64,000 nucleotides of DNA from Prosapia bicincta. Lineage: Eukaryota; Arthropoda; Insecta; Hemiptera; Cercopidae. How positions within the stretch are numbered: the first letter of the stretch is position 1; each line of letters starts with the position of its first letter. The notes beneath the pieces are model-generated. The model saw only the letters and a program-made list of their open reading frames with translations. It ran no database searches and had not been told where the DNA came from. Location: the NCBI GenBank assembly GCA_036971475.1, contig JBAIZL010000001.1, positions 206,532,841 through 206,596,840 on the forward strand, read 5' to 3'. Below are positions 9,240 to 23,190 of the stretch, one piece after another. A program made the translations under genes and the position numbers.

Positions 9240-11222
9240 CTCCTTTTAAAACATCTCTTGTGTTACTTAACCCTTTTGTTGCACTTCAACATATTTAAAT
9301 TTTATACGGATCAAAGTCATAACCCTTTATTTTTACTCAAAACTTTAGTTTAATTTAATTTATTTAATGCATATATATATTTTTACCCCTTTCTAAATAA
9401 AACCAACAGTTTAATTTAAATAGCTTGAATTAATGGTATAACCCTTGATTATTTAAAAAAGAAAAATTTATGTTAATTGGTTTCACTTTTAAAAAAAACA
9501 AAATAACTCCTTCTAAATAAAACAACAATTCAGTTTAATTTAATTATATAAAATGCCGCTCCACTGTTAGGAGTTCTTGAAAACAATGCATGGCCTTCGA
9601 ATCAGCTGTGGTAAACAAACTATCTTTGTCAGCCATCTTGCATGTTTACCTTTAGCATATAATATTTAATTTAGTACAATATATCTCTTACTTAACTTCC
9701 TTACACCCTCATAAAATTTGACCCTTTAAATAATTTAAACCCCTTTATTTGAGTTGTTTACAATGAAACCTTAACCCTTTTACAACATTTCTAACCTAAA
9801 ATTTTTATTTCCTTTATTTTCATGAAATACAACATAATTTCTACTTTGTTGGCACCGCCATCTTGCAACCCCTCCCTTAAACAAAGCCACCAGCATTTAT
9901 TTCTGAATTTCCAAGTTTACTGTTTATGGTTTTAAAATTTATTTATATTGTATTACATTTTCCCATTAAAAAATTTTTTCAAATTAAAAATTTCTAATTT
10001 GCAAAGGGAACACAAAGCAGATCTGACCTGAATTTTTCCACAAAGCAAGGCTTGCACATTTTCCCTCTCTCTTCAGTTCTCGCTTTGTTCTCCAGCGGGG
10101 TGGGGATGTCCGGCTTGGCCTGCCCTTTTGAACGACGCTGGCTACTTGGCTGCTTTCACATGAGTTGCCGCCATCTTTGAAAGTCACCTTTCCTTTGTGT
10201 TTTGGTTCAGCTTATCTCCAGGCCTGCTTCTTCCCCTTTCTCTCCGTGAATGATCATATCTTCTTTCTTCGATGCATTTAGCACATTTTTAAATTTGAGC
10301 CTCTTGCTAATAAAATTTTAACTTTAAGCCCTTTTTTGACACTGTTCCTAACTGGGCATTTTCTTACACTTGAAATTTTTAAAATCTTTTACAAAGTCAA
10401 TTTGAATTATTTTTAGTTAAGTTTGAATTTTAGTATTATTTAAAAACATCTTTGCTAAGTCAACACTGTTCACTTCGCCTAACCCTTTTGTAGTAAGGTT
10501 GCTTTATAGTTAAATTTGAAACACACCAACTTCTGAAGACGCTTGCACAAATCGATCTAACTGTTAGGGTAACCTCTTTCGGCTAGATCTTCGCCGAAAG
10601 GACCCCAATTTTGGAAACACCACGTCACGACATACCGGCGAATCGCACTTTACTTAGCCGCTCATAATTTCTAATCGGTTTACGGTAAAAACACTAATGT
10701 CCATTGTTTATACCGGAGCCACCTTCGACACACGTCCGTACACTTAGACAGTCTCAGACAAGCTACCGCGTCATGACGCCAAAATTTTCTCCCACCAGGA
10801 GCATACCATCACCAGTATTCGTTCCCACAATGCATCTCAACCAATAAAGATCTATATCGATTACGTCATAATCTGCGCACGCATCTCCTTTGTATGTTCC
10901 AAGTTTCTATCAAAAATCAATACCTGGGTCGAACCATTAACTATTTTTCGTTCTAGCCGTATAACTCTTTATGGGTGCATTTAATGAAGTTTTCTTATTC
11001 TTGGTTTTTTATTTCTTTCATCTCGCTGTATCTTTGGAAATGTCGATTGTAGTTCTAGGTCGATTTTGGCAATTTTCCCCTTGCAAACGACTCTATTTTA
11101 AAGTTTCTAACGCCTCTTTGGTGGCTTGGTTTGTTTTATATAAACAAACATTTCAACTCCCTGTGTTTTAAATTTTTTCTTTTTGCGGTATGTATTCCAA
11201 CAGAATACAGCGCGCACACACA
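9235..11222. other. Repetitive AT-rich flank with CCCTTT motifs and a GC-richer patch
   Basis: AACCCTTT-like motifs recur about every 100 bp up to 10,500, as in the left flank. The word GCCATCTT occurs three times (about 9,632, 9,850 and 10,170). A GC-richer patch spans about 10,010-10,260. A short hairpin, CTTTCGGCTAGATCTTCGCCGAAAG split by its loop, lies near 10,577. A short minus ORF at 9,984-10,187 has no recognisable motif and is not called. The whole may be one old repeat split by the LTR element. Confidence 0.4.

Positions 11223-11550
<328 letters not shown>

Positions 11551-11586
<36 letters not shown>
11551..11586. repeat. (AT)n microsatellite
   Basis: This AT tract immediately follows the hairpin element. 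Confidence 0.9.
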
Positions 11587-11589
<3 letters not shown>

Positions 11590-12465
11590 TATATCATGAT
11601 ATAATTGTTAAAGAAAGACTTATGTACGAACAAATAAAGTGCAGAGTACTGAAAACACTATGACAAAGTGTTAATTAGCAGTATAAAAACGTAAACAAGA
11701 ATTGTTTGATATAAAAAATAATAATTAAAAAAATTAATATTAAGGAGTTTTAAAGAAAAATGTAAATCCTGCTATTCATGCCATGACTTTTTGAAGGGTG
11801 AGGCATCAGTTACAGGTATACAATCAGAAAAATCTAATAAAGAACTACGATGAAAGGTTTAGTGTGGTTTAAACGAAAAACAGAAATGCACCTGGAGCAA
11901 GGCTAACAAGAACGTTAGTTGCTCTATAAGTCGTTTCTAAGTAGATTATCCGTAGAGGTAAGTAAAAAGTAAAAGCTTTCAGCGGAGCAATATAGCATTG
12001 AGCAATATTAATGTACAACAAACAAACAAACAATTTTATATATTTGCTCGAGATACTGATAATGGTATTCCAATATGTACTTTAAATCTCTGTATTATTT
12101 TGTATACTAAACGAAAGTATTAGTTTCTGTTTTTCTCTAGTTAGTGGGTGGAAATAATCAACACTATGTCCAAAAAGTCAGAATCAATCTTTTGACATTT
12201 AAAAGACCAAAGGTCCAAAATGTGAATAAAAAAAATAGACAAAAGTATTAATTTCTCTGCTAGTATTATCTATTTTTGGAAAACCGTATACGTAAAACGA
12301 AAAACTTGAGCAGTGTAATATGCCATAAAATTATCATAACCTTATCTCTTATAGGAGCTGAGGAAAAGGTACATAAAGATGAAAAACTATATTATGAGAA
12401 GCAAATGAAAGTGAAAATGAGGTGGGTCATCATTACTCATGTATTTTTTGGTAGCTACCCATTAT
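11587..12465. other. Intergenic AT-rich sequence
   Basis: No coding motif, RNA gene or clear repeat was recognised. Two short (AAAC)n-like runs lie near 12,020. Confidence 0.5.
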
Positions 12466-12661
12466 ATGATGTGTCGTGTTGATCCTCAAAAATCATCTCC
12501 AGTGTTTTCTTAGCAAGGATTTGTTTCTGACAAACCATTATCTGGTAATCTGTAAAAGCTTTATCGCCCCTGCGGATCCGCTCACTGTACACAATCTTCA
12601 AGAGAGTCAGTGTTCTTATACATGGGTCCTGGTTCACCTCCTCCAAAAGGTAGATTTCTGA
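12466..12661 (-). CDS. Putative internal exon of an unrecognised host gene
   Basis: The minus strand is open for about 65 codons at normal coding composition (GC clearly above its surroundings). The peptide includes 'EEVNQDPCIRTLTLLKIV' and 'RIRRGDKAFTDYQIMV' and looks like a folded, helical protein rather than noise. An acceptor-like ACACATCAG lies at the 5' edge, and a donor-like GGGTAGCT lies after 'SYNG' at the 3' edge. No neighbouring exon was found, so it is either an exon with long introns or a captured or duplicated fragment. I do not recognise the family. Confidence 0.5.
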
Positions 12662-13631
12662 TGTGTTGCATTGTTTTACCTAATCACAGCTCCATATATA
12701 CCAAATTGTAGAGTAGAAGCCTCAAAAAAGGCCCTTTTTGACAGAATGGTCCTAATATGATTCCTAATACTAGAGATTTTCCCTTGCTACGCTACTCCAG
12801 TAGGTCAGGCATAGAAAAATCGTTGAAGATGGGATGAATTTCACTGATAAAAATCCGAGGGAGATGGAAGTGTTTACTATGATCATATGGTTCACGAGTC
12901 CTAGAAGCCAGGTTGTATCACACCATAATGTGTCTAAATCTGTAGAAAGTTGGTGCTGATACTACTTCTTACTCGTTGAGATATGAAAGTAGGTAGCCCA
13001 AATTTCCCTTCTCATAATTTAAACACTTTCTGTAATCCTTCTAATGGCTAAACCTTAAAACAGATGGACCTTATGGATGGTTTAAGCCGTAAATCGTTTT
13101 TTCCTCCTACATTTTCCCCATCAGAAAATTTTTATCTTGCACAATACAGCTGGCAAGACAGATTATTGCCAACAATTGATGTAAAAGAGGCTTGTCATCA
13201 CAATGCAATGAATACCACAAAATGGTCGCCTTATATTTCGAAAGATAATTATTTGCAAACATGATACAACCAATACATACAATTTTTAAAAATTAAATAA
13301 ATATATTTAAGGTTGCCGTAGAAACTTTGCTGATATCTCACTTTAAGGAGGGAAATTCAATATTTGTATCCACTGGAAAACTGAATATCGACTTTTCACA
13401 TTACGGACTTCGGGTAATTAAATCACATGAAAAGGATAATTTGTCTTCGAATATAAATAAGTAATGAATATGTATAACTTTATGGATATAGAAATAAATA
13501 TTTCTATCATATTATACGTTTATGAGAACTGTTTGTAAACAAAACCAACATAATAATTAATTTAAAATTCGATTTAGTTGCAAAAGTTTTTTCCACAAAG
13601 ATCTATATCTATATCTATATCTATCTATCTA

Positions 13632-13674
<43 letters not shown>

Positions 13675-14795
13675 AACATATTTTCCTGAATTGAAATACT
13701 AACTTTTAAGTTATTATTATTATTGTATTTTATATTAATTTAAAAAAGTATTAATAAAAAACGTTTGCCAAGTAGATATATACATTCCAAGTAAACATGA
13801 AACACGTGTTATGCTGGCTATATGAATTTCTTCTGAGCAGGTTTATTTTATAAATAATCAACAATAAATTGAACGTATAGTTATACTAATAAAAGTAATA
13901 AATAAATATATGCTCCATGCTTAGACTTTGTTGTCTGGCTGATTTTGTGACTGTTACACTTGGTTACGGAACATTGATTTTTTTTCTATCAATTAATAAA
14001 AAAACAACAAAAAACGACTTACTAATATCAAAGCTTTACGATCACATAACATATAACGACATAACTCGAAAGCTTTAATAAGGACAAAATGTAAGAAACA
14101 GTAATTGTTAATAAGGAAATGGCTGCTCGCTGAAGGCAATAAGGTGACACAGCACTGTCTACGTATCCCCTAGACCGGGGGATGGGAAGAGCAGGAGCGC
14201 TTTCATTCTACTTTAGTAACTGTTTCTTTCATCTTTTACTTTTATTGTTCACTTAAACAATGCTAGGCTAACTTTATTGTTGCACAAACCTTGTTATTTT
14301 CTTCTGTCTATTTTATTGCATCTTAATTTATACGTTACATAATATTCTTTAGCTTTATTATAATTTTTAATTCAAAACAACGAAAAATATAATAGCAACA
14401 TACATTCCTTGTGGTCAATTGGTGTCATTGCGTGACTGTTAGTAATTATTTTCCTTGATAATATGTCTGCATCAGGTCTTCATAATAGCTCCGAAAATTA
14501 AGACTAGGACAATAATTATTGTCATAAGGATATAGGCATGAGTCTACAGTATAATGCACGAATACATTTTGCATGTGATATTCATCTATTGCAATATTTT
14601 AGAGTATAAAATATACTGTATAAAGTACAGGGTGCAGAAAAACGTGGAGGTTTTTAATAATAATATTCGCGGCATTAATAAACCTTTACATATATTTATT
14701 ATTTTTTCAGAACTAGATTAAATACCAACTAATGAAAATCAGTAATAAAACCTATGTGATAACATTTACGAATTAAAAATGACAACATTTAAATG
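12662..14795. other. Intergenic sequence
   Basis: AT-rich, with one compound microsatellite (listed separately). A plus-strand ORF of 66 codons (13,064-13,264) has no recognisable motif and no flanking gene structure, so it is not called. Confidence 0.5.
13601..13670. repeat. Compound (TATC)n/(TA)n microsatellite
   Basis: 'ctatat' units grade into four-base TATC repeats and then a pure TA tract. Confidence 0.9.
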
Positions 14796-14799
14796 GTGT

Positions 14800-15190
14800 C
14801 CGTTCCATGACGTACTTTCTTCAATTCGCGTAGTGAAACTGTCAAACAATTTTCCTTAAATCTTAAGTGTTATGGTGGCAAAGCTTGATGTTATGGTGAT
14901 GTCTTAGCTTATGGCATCTTTCAGATCTTGTATTGTGCGGGGTTAGATATCGTACACTTCAGATTTGAGGTATCCCCAGAGGAAGAAGTCACAAGCAATG
15001 AGTTCAGGCGAACAGGCTGGCCAAGCAATGTCGCCATTGCGAGAAATGACACGATCACGAAACTTTCACCTTAAAACTTCCATGACCACATGAGCTGAAC
15101 CAGTAGTTGCTCCATCTTGTTGAAATCAATCTTTTTGCAGAGTGAAACGTTTTTTTCAGAGTTCGGGGATGAAGAAACTGTCCAACATTC
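14800..15190 (-). pseudogene. mariner/Tc1-superfamily transposase relic
   Basis: Read on the minus strand from about 15,140, the sequence gives 'FQQDGATTGSAHVVMEVLR', a stop, then 'KFRDRVISRNGDIAWPACSP' and 'ELIACDFFLWGYLKSEVYD', a stop, then 'PRTIQDLKDAIS' and another stop. The D of 'QQDGA' and the D of 'CDFFLWG' match two catalytic positions of the IS630-Tc1-mariner DDE/D family. A further N-terminal piece ('SFFIPEL'-like) lies near 15,160 in a different frame. At least three in-frame stops and a frameshift make it dead. A (CA)n tract abuts its 5' side at 15,203. Confidence 0.85.
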
Positions 15191-15202
15191 TCACTTAACG
15201 CG

Positions 15203-15204
15203 AG

Positions 15205-15252
<48 letters not shown>
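15203..15252. repeat. (CG)n(CA)n microsatellite
   Basis: 'gcgcgcg' runs into about 21 CA units. It lies at the upstream edge of the mariner relic. Confidence 0.93.
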
Positions 15253-15253
<1 letters not shown>

Positions 15254-18129
15254 CCATGTATAGAAAGTAAACCCACTACTAATATTGTACACATAGAAAT
15301 CAATACAATATTATATTTTACCGCAAACTTCACTTTATTTCTGCCTAACTTAAAGTACGAACCCCAAAACTGATTTATATAGCGTTATTAGGAAGAAAAT
15401 AACCTATATCTTGATATTTACTAGAAAAGGGTGTATAAATATATTCTTCATGTTTTTGTGAGAACAAAAGCGATGGGAGTTAACAAGACATTCTTGATTT
15501 GGGAATTTGTATTAAAAAAAATTTTATACAAAGAAATACATATTTAAAAAGAATAAGAAAAAATACAATTTTATTTAGACACATAAAAACCTATTTTACT
15601 AGGGAGGCTGCTCTAGCTTCTCTCCGTCGTTTCCTTCGCCATGCTCGCTGCTTGTTCCTCCACTGGCGTTTAGTGCGGAGTCTTTTTCCATATCATCTCT
15701 CACAATGTTATTATTTACATTTCAAAACCAAAAAAGTTATTTTTCTATCTGCCTAAAATAGTATTAGGTAATTCAATTTTTTACTGAAACTGAAAGTCGT
15801 TTAGTAGTTTCTTGTTGGAATAGCTATTTTCTGTTTTTCTAAACTATATTGCGAACTTTCGATTAACTATAGTTCCTACTAATTAATTGCTCTTCTAACT
15901 GCAAAGGGCCTAAATCAATGGAATTAAATTTACATTAGTTGATCTTAAAACTATCGAACGTTACTGCATTTTTTACGAAGCTACAGAAGTTTCATTCCTC
16001 TATGATTCCCTCCTTCGAAACATAAGGAGGAGCACTATATTTCATTAACGCTGTCTGGGAAAGAACCCATTTCCTTGGTCTGATACTCTCCACATTTTTT
16101 TATTCTCGCATTTTAAATTTGCTATGTGAAAGATTACAAAGATAATTTCTGTTCTGGCCAACAAAAAAGTCGCAGTGTAGTGTATTTCTATTGATATTTT
16201 AGATTTTTTGGTAAAAAGGAGGTTATAATAAACGGCATTTCTTTACATTCAATTACAGTTTTTGTTGAATACAGTTTACTTATTTCAAATTTATATTTTC
16301 ACAAGCCTCTTCTGAAGTCCTGATTCTAAAGTTTAGGTCGGAGAAACTTTTGCTGCTGAGTTGCAATATTTATTTTTCCTGTTTAAAGTTTCCTCATCTC
16401 GAGCAAAGTAGTTAAATATTTTATTATTACAGTCGTATCGTTAATAGCAAGTTTTTAGCTTCCTGCTTCTTGCCTGTAAATAATTTATTATCTTATATTT
16501 TGATAATATGTGTACTATATACAATAATAAATCTAATATTTATTAGACAAAAATCAATTGTTGCACTCAAGCGGAGTCTTTACAGAAGTGATAACAAAAT
16601 AGAGCTAATAGTTTAGGAAACATTGCATCAAAAACAGCTGAAAAAATTAAATTAATAATTTTTCATTTGATTTTTACATCTATATTTGATAAACCTATTT
16701 AATCAAGACTAATATTTATTGTAGGTATTAATACAATATTGTGGATAACAATAAACATTTATTAGGTATTTACGGGATACAAATTTTTCTAATATTATCT
16801 CAAATCTGTTCTGTAAAAAGTAAAATAAGGTCTTCAAATTGTATAACTTTCAAAAGCTTGATTAAAAATATACATACCATATTATTATCGTTATATTCCA
16901 TTTTTTTTGTATTGAGATCTATCCAAATTTAAATACATTAATATATTTATTAACTGATAAAAAAACTATTTATTAATTATCTACCTGTAAATTGAATGGT
17001 CTACAACCTAACCTACAACACAAAATCAGCTGTTACTTAAAATCTTATGTTGTAACGTATTTGCTGTAAAGTATGCGTTTCAGAAATAGCATGACGGGAA
17101 AGCATTGATTTATTCTAAAGTTTTGTTCACCGCGTAAAGAAGTTATCACTTCAAAAATTTAGGTTTTGATAGTCTAAAGTCGCCTTACCCTTTTCGAAAA
17201 CGTTTGAGTACATATTCGGTTTAATAAAATGAACTATGAGAAAAAATTTCTTCCACGAATCAGACATATACTTTGTTTGGATAAGACATTTGTACAGCGA
17301 GGTTCCACTTTTGTACAATCTCAAATATGATTTGAATTGTTGAGTATAACATTTCATACCTCCGAACAGGGATACCTTTTCTGTTGAGTTAATGAGTGAA
17401 AAGAGTGAAATTAGACTAATTTTGAATTACCCCGAGGACAAAAACATGACCAAATTGTTTTGAGCTTGAAAATTAAAATACAAAATTATAGCTAAAGTCA
17501 TTCAACAAAACTACAAGCACTAATTAACTGCACTGAAACACTCAAGTTTAATGATGAAATAGTCCTGTGGTGCAGATATGTGTTATGTTTGAATCAGCTG
17601 GGGTGAGCACAATCAAATGGTAAAGCAGTTTTAACGTGACGAACCATTTGAGCTATGTAAATGTTTACTAAACACTTAAAAATAAAGTACAGTTTCACTT
17701 AGAGTTACAAACACCAAAAACATACACTCTTAAGTATCGTTTACATTAATCACAGTTAGATCGAGTAAGATATCGATACTTTTATAAAAAAGATAATGCA
17801 AGAGTGGATTGAGCAAAGTAGGCGAGGTATGCCAAGAGGGCGAGCAGTGGTGAAAACTAAAAGTCAGTTTAGTTAGGTGTGTGACGTATCCAGCACTAAT
17901 AGGGCTGATATAGAACTAGGGTTCGCAAGGCATTCTGGGTGATGACTTAAACCTTACAAGGGTTTTATATTACGTCGGAGGTTAGTCTTGCGGTATCGAA
18001 AGCATAGAACAAATGGAATCCCGTGGTAATCATGTAGGCCATGAAATGTAAATGGGCGTTATTCCCTAAATTCGACTCATGATCTTAAATTGTCATCTGC
18101 TACTAACTGAATGGTTTGCATTTGGCAAG
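15253..18129. other. Intergenic AT-rich sequence
   Basis: No recognisable gene. Short ORFs at 15,499-15,756, 16,741-16,932 and 17,151-17,357 lack motifs and are consistent with chance. A slightly GC-richer patch lies at 17,820-18,060. Confidence 0.5.
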
Positions 18130-18500
18130 CTGCAACCCATTATAACCACGAATATTTCGCAAGCTTATAATTGTCTGACTTTATTGGACGGACAAATTCG
18201 GTGGTAGACCTAGCTAAACTCTTCTTTCTGCTTAGAAAAATTGTAACTAGATATAAAGAACATCTTGCGCTTATTAAATATGATGGACCTGAAAAATCAA
18301 GTGTAGCAGAACATGTCCTTTGTAGTCAGCATCATTTAGATAAAAATGTTATTTTAGCTAAACCTATAAACTCAAAAAAGTTACTTAATATTTATGAAAG
18401 TATTTTTATGGTCAAATCAAATTGTAAATTAATGGTGCAGATAAAGGCCCCATCCCTAACTCACCTTTATATACTTTACCTAAATAGCCTTTTTTAATTA
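18130..18500 (+). pseudogene. Penelope-like element C-terminal GIY-YIG endonuclease relic
   Basis: The plus frame from 18,171 encodes 'FIGRTNS', then 'TRYKEHLALIKYDGPEKSSV', 'AEHVL' and 'LNIYESIFMVKSN', ending near 18,497. The order 'YIG...T', 'RYKEH', 'AEH', then a conserved E in 'YESIF' is the GIY-YIG nuclease layout of Penelope-like elements, which follows their reverse transcriptase. No RT lies upstream, so it is a truncated 3' end. Two Penelope-like RT fragments lie at 37.7-39.1 kb in this window. Confidence 0.75.
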
Positions 18501-21500
18501 CGATACATTATTTTATTAGTTTTATTTTATTTATTGTTATTAGCTGTAGTTTTATTACATATGAATTATTATAAGGTAATTTTTGACATAGCCTATTTGG
18601 TTCAAGATGGCCGATCTTTATCTGTTGGTCGAGGGCTGAGCAGGGGCTAAGCTTTCCTCGCGCCTATATATAGCGACCGTAGAGGACGATTGGTATCACT
18701 CTAGTTTGTAACATCTTGTTTACTATCGAAATGTACATAAGGGTTTAATCCTATCTTGTTTTATTTGTTATTTTTTATTATTTTTGTGGTATTGGGGTTC
18801 TTTCCCATATTTTCATTGTAATATATTGTACTATTGTGCTCTTGATATTGTGAACTTATTGTATAAATAGTAATTATTTTATAACACGCACACCATTCCG
18901 CTCTAACGGAAGATGTTAGTTAAGACGTTATATTGCAGCTAATGATGTATTATATAGTCCTAGAACTTTCGAACTGTTTATTTCAGTTACAAAATCTCTA
19001 GATAAATGATGAATTTTACAAGCAGTATCACCGTGCCATTATTTTATATATAGCTTGATATTCTTGTAGTTTATTGTAAAATCTATAAAACTAATTCATG
19101 TATTTCACTTTAACCTAATCTTTCAATTATGGTTACTTTTATTACCAACACAATATTTTTTAAAATATATTGCTTCTTTTTATAAAGTGTGAAATCATCT
19201 ATTCTAGATTAATAATTTCTGTATATCATTTTCTGTTTAGATATTTAGTCGTTTCTTTTCTTGCACTAATGATGGACAATCAGTTATTTCACTGTACATT
19301 ATTTTAGAAGGTTGATTTGTTGGGGTATTCGAAAAACTCCGAGCTACAGAACAAGCGTTTGTATTAGATTTTTTAATGAGGGTTGTGTTTATTCTATACT
19401 AAGTAATTCTACAGGTTTAAAAAAAAAGCATGATCCCATGGCTTATCTTTCAGCCTCCTGTTAAAGTCATTGGAACGGGAAACAACGAAACAAATGTCAG
19501 AGAATATTGAAACAACTGCCGTTTTAATCAATAAGCGAGTGATACCAGCTGATTAGATTTTCTCATACGAGATTGACCGGAAAATGTAGTCATGTCGCGT
19601 CTCGTTTTAATTGTGCGTCATTTTAATTTTCTTATTCACATAAATAGGCCTACTTCTTTCAAAAATTAATTTTGTAAACATTTTGTTCTAAGATTCGGGC
19701 GAGTGCTGACAGAAGTGAAAACTTTTATTGTCAAGTCTACAGAAATGTTAAATTGAGAAACAAAATTTATCTGTTCTGTTGACAAATCACCTAAACATTT
19801 GTTATAATATAACAAACAGAAATACAAAATTTTTACATTCAACACCAAAATTTGATCTTCAAATAACTAATTAGAAATAATAATTCTGTAGAATTCTTGA
19901 CGAATGAAATGAAATAGTAAGGCTATAAACAATAATTTTGTAATAAACAATAATACAGGTTTTCTTCGCGTAATACCATAGTTTGAATTACAAATATCAT
20001 ATTAGAGGTTATAGTTTTGCAAACTTTAACACGAATATCCCCAAAAATATGAACTTATACATTTTTCATTCAACGTTTTTTCTTTAATTGAGAAATGTAT
20101 TATTTAGAACAATATTTACTGTAGCTAATAATAAAAAAATGTAAGCAACGAAAAACGTTTTTTATTCGTTTATAGAATACACATTTTTTTAGCACAATAA
20201 TTTGAAATTAGTTCTTAAAAGTATCAAGACTTCCTAAGAAAGTTTTCATGTTGAAGAATATCTAAAAAAACATAAATTAATTTTATGGTTATATTGAATT
20301 ATTTTTATTGAGATTTATGAAATTTGAATAAATTTATATATTTATTAACTGATCATAACTACTTAATAATAATACTTTTTCTTAACAATGTTCAATAAAT
20401 AATTAATGCATGTTAACCTAACGTATGTATAAAACCGCTGTTCTACAATATAACGTGTAACACAAAATCTTTTGTTGAAAGTAATAAGTTACCACAGTAT
20501 AATTCTTAGTGGTAGAGGTTAGGTCACAATATTGTCAGGGACACATACATTCTAGGAAGAAGTGAATTAACGTAGAACAAGTGTTAGAGGAAGAGTGATA
20601 ATGCCACAGAGTTTGGTTAGCCCCAACTTGTCCCGCTGCTTGCTCGAGCATACATTACAGACCAACTTTGTCCAAGTGGTCTCACTTTAGGTTTAGTCAA
20701 CCGAATTATTTATCGTTTCGTTGTACTTCAGATATCGACTCTGAAATAGTTAAAAATAATACTGCGTTTATTTGAGCCTAACGATTAAAATGGACCGATT
20801 AAAAAAAAAATCTTTCGCATGAAACTACTCTCCTACTGTCATAGAAATACTCTCCTCTCAATCTCTCGTCCTCACCTTTTCCCCTCTCAGTGAACAATTA
20901 TAATAACTTCTTTATACAATCAGTTTGCGTTCGCGCAAGTACGGCAGAATTAAGCAGTTGAACATCATGAGATTTTATAACCGACTATCACTCCAAATTG
21001 GAAGCAATATAAAATAAACTCTTAAATCATCAATGTATAAATTGGTATTTAGTATTGCATTGAAATAATCTATTCAAACTATTTTAAATAGTTTAATTAA
21101 AACGTAGTTAAGTAATAACAAAAAAAATATACATAATTCAATAAATATTCCTTATAGTTGTAGAATGAAAATGTAAACTTTAACACAAAATAAAAATTCA
21201 ATTTTGCTACAAAGCAGCAATATAAATACACAAAGGGCAATGATTAATTGATATAAATATATTCATAATTGTAGAATGAAAATCAATAAGTACGTGTGTG
21301 TTATAAGAATAGGACTGAAATAAAACTGATAAAAACATTAAAAACTAGTTAAATATATATATATATTTTATTAACAAAGTTATAACTTGTTGATTTCTTT
21401 CTTTTAATAATATAAAAAAAGATATAATATACTTATTTCATAATTATAAAACATAAAAAATAGTAATATTACTTATAGAACTGCCCAAAAATGTTCTGAA

Positions 21501-23068
21501 ATATTTTAAATTAATTTTTCAGATTAAACGTTCCTAAAAACTACCTTCCTATCCATTCTTTAAAAGGATAGGAAGTCTATTCCTCCCTTCCCGAGGACGT
21601 CTTGGGAATTGCTGATGAAATTAGGTACATAAATAAAAAATGTTTGTTATAGTTCAAAAATATTCTTTAAAGCAATAATTTAACACTTTCAAATGAACTG
21701 GTTCCTGGAAAGCGTCAAACGCCCCTAAAAGTTTTTTCCTTGAAAAGAGGATACATAAATACTCGTATACCTTATTCCATATGCTATAGTCAATATATTT
21801 ACTATAAAATAAAATTTTTACGCATTTCGATTTTTAAATTAAATCCGGGTTTTATAAAGGATCTATTCTGTACTCCAACGTTTAAATCTTGTGCAATAAC
21901 TTGATTTAATTGTAGGGTATTAATTTAAGAAGATAAAAATGGTGAAGTATAAAAAAAACTAAAATTATTTCACCGAACCTTAAGGTTTCTTTACCTAAAG
22001 AAATACAACAAGTACATTTTTCTGCCGTATTTAAACATCCGTAAATAGCCACTCCAATAAGCCGAACGCTTAATAAATTCTAAAGCAATTTCCAGATACC
22101 TGATTTTCTCCCCCATTTAATCTTTTATTAAGGTCCTTCAGTTTATTACGCTGAACTACATATTGTCTTGATTCAATTACTACATGCACTTAGTAAACTA
22201 TAATAGGATATCCAAACTGTTGCCATAAGTTATATGTTACATACAATAAACATTTACGTTTAATTGTTTCTCTTGAAGTTATTATATATTAGTGAATAGC
22301 ACAAAATTGTAAATATACATTATTAAATTTATTTTTTACTGACATAACAATAATGAGAGGTTTTAGATTTCGGTCAATTGCCTGCCAGAAATTATTTTGT
22401 GACTATACCTTTAATTTATAAATACAACATATATAAATTAAAAGAAGTAATTCTTTTACAATTGTTCTAATATCAGTTGAGTTCAATATAAAAAAGCTTT
22501 ATTATTGACACACAATCTTTAGTAGCTTACTTTCGTCGATATTTATATATTTATGTGGTGGATTATTGGGCTTAGAGATAGTGATAACTTCTACCACTTT
22601 TCAAATTTGAGGCAAATATTTTAATGGAAATTAAGATATGTTTATATATCCATTGGTAACATTCCTTCGATATGTCCGGAATCCATGTTTTTAATAGAGA
22701 AGAACCCATGTTGCCCATTACGTCACTCAGAAATGAGCCAATGGTGTCCATCTTAGGTTATTACTTAGCCAAACTTGGTTATTATAGCAACATTGCCTTT
22801 TAATATAAAACATTCGGTTACAGTAACTTTAACGAAGTTTTGAGACGTAAGCCTCTTTCCTTCGAGGAATGAATACCTTAATCACAATTCCCTTTCGAAG
22901 CAGAATTATTTAACAAACTTTGTGACGTCCGAAGAAACAGATGGCTAAATGGTTAATACGGCCTTTACAGTAATTATCGCCTCTAACGTTGTGAAATATT
23001 TATAACAATGTTCTATGGTAAGCCTATTCTTGTAACCATTTCAACGCGAAAAATTGCCAGACAAATTA
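18501..23068. other. Intergenic sequence, largely featureless
   Basis: A GC-richer patch with a TATATATA element (about 18,600-18,730) lies just after the Penelope relic and may be part of that element's terminal region. The rest is AT-rich with no recognisable gene or RNA. A small (TA)n lies at about 21,353. Confidence 0.4.
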
Positions 23069-23190
23069 TTATTAATCACTTAAACAATAGTTTATGACTA
23101 TCCAAAGTTTGAAGTCAGTAAATTTCTAAATTCAAATTTTTTAAAATCTAAGTTCGGATAGTCATAAACTATTGTTTAAGTGATTAATAA
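23069..23190. repeat. Long perfect hairpin, about 34-bp stem
   Basis: Positions 23,069-23,103 and 23,157-23,190 are perfect reverse complements (core TTAAACAATAGTTTATGACT). 'CAGACAAATTATTATT' occurs just left (about 23,059) and again at about 23,231, a possible flanking direct repeat. The right half plus its flank ('aacgtaatgga', 'tacaaaattca') recurs singly at 56,180-56,252. Confidence 0.85.

Noticed and set aside
18600..18700. Hammerhead ribozyme after the Penelope relic
   Set aside because: Searched by eye for the CTGANGA and GAAA cores with flanking stems; no arrangement fits.
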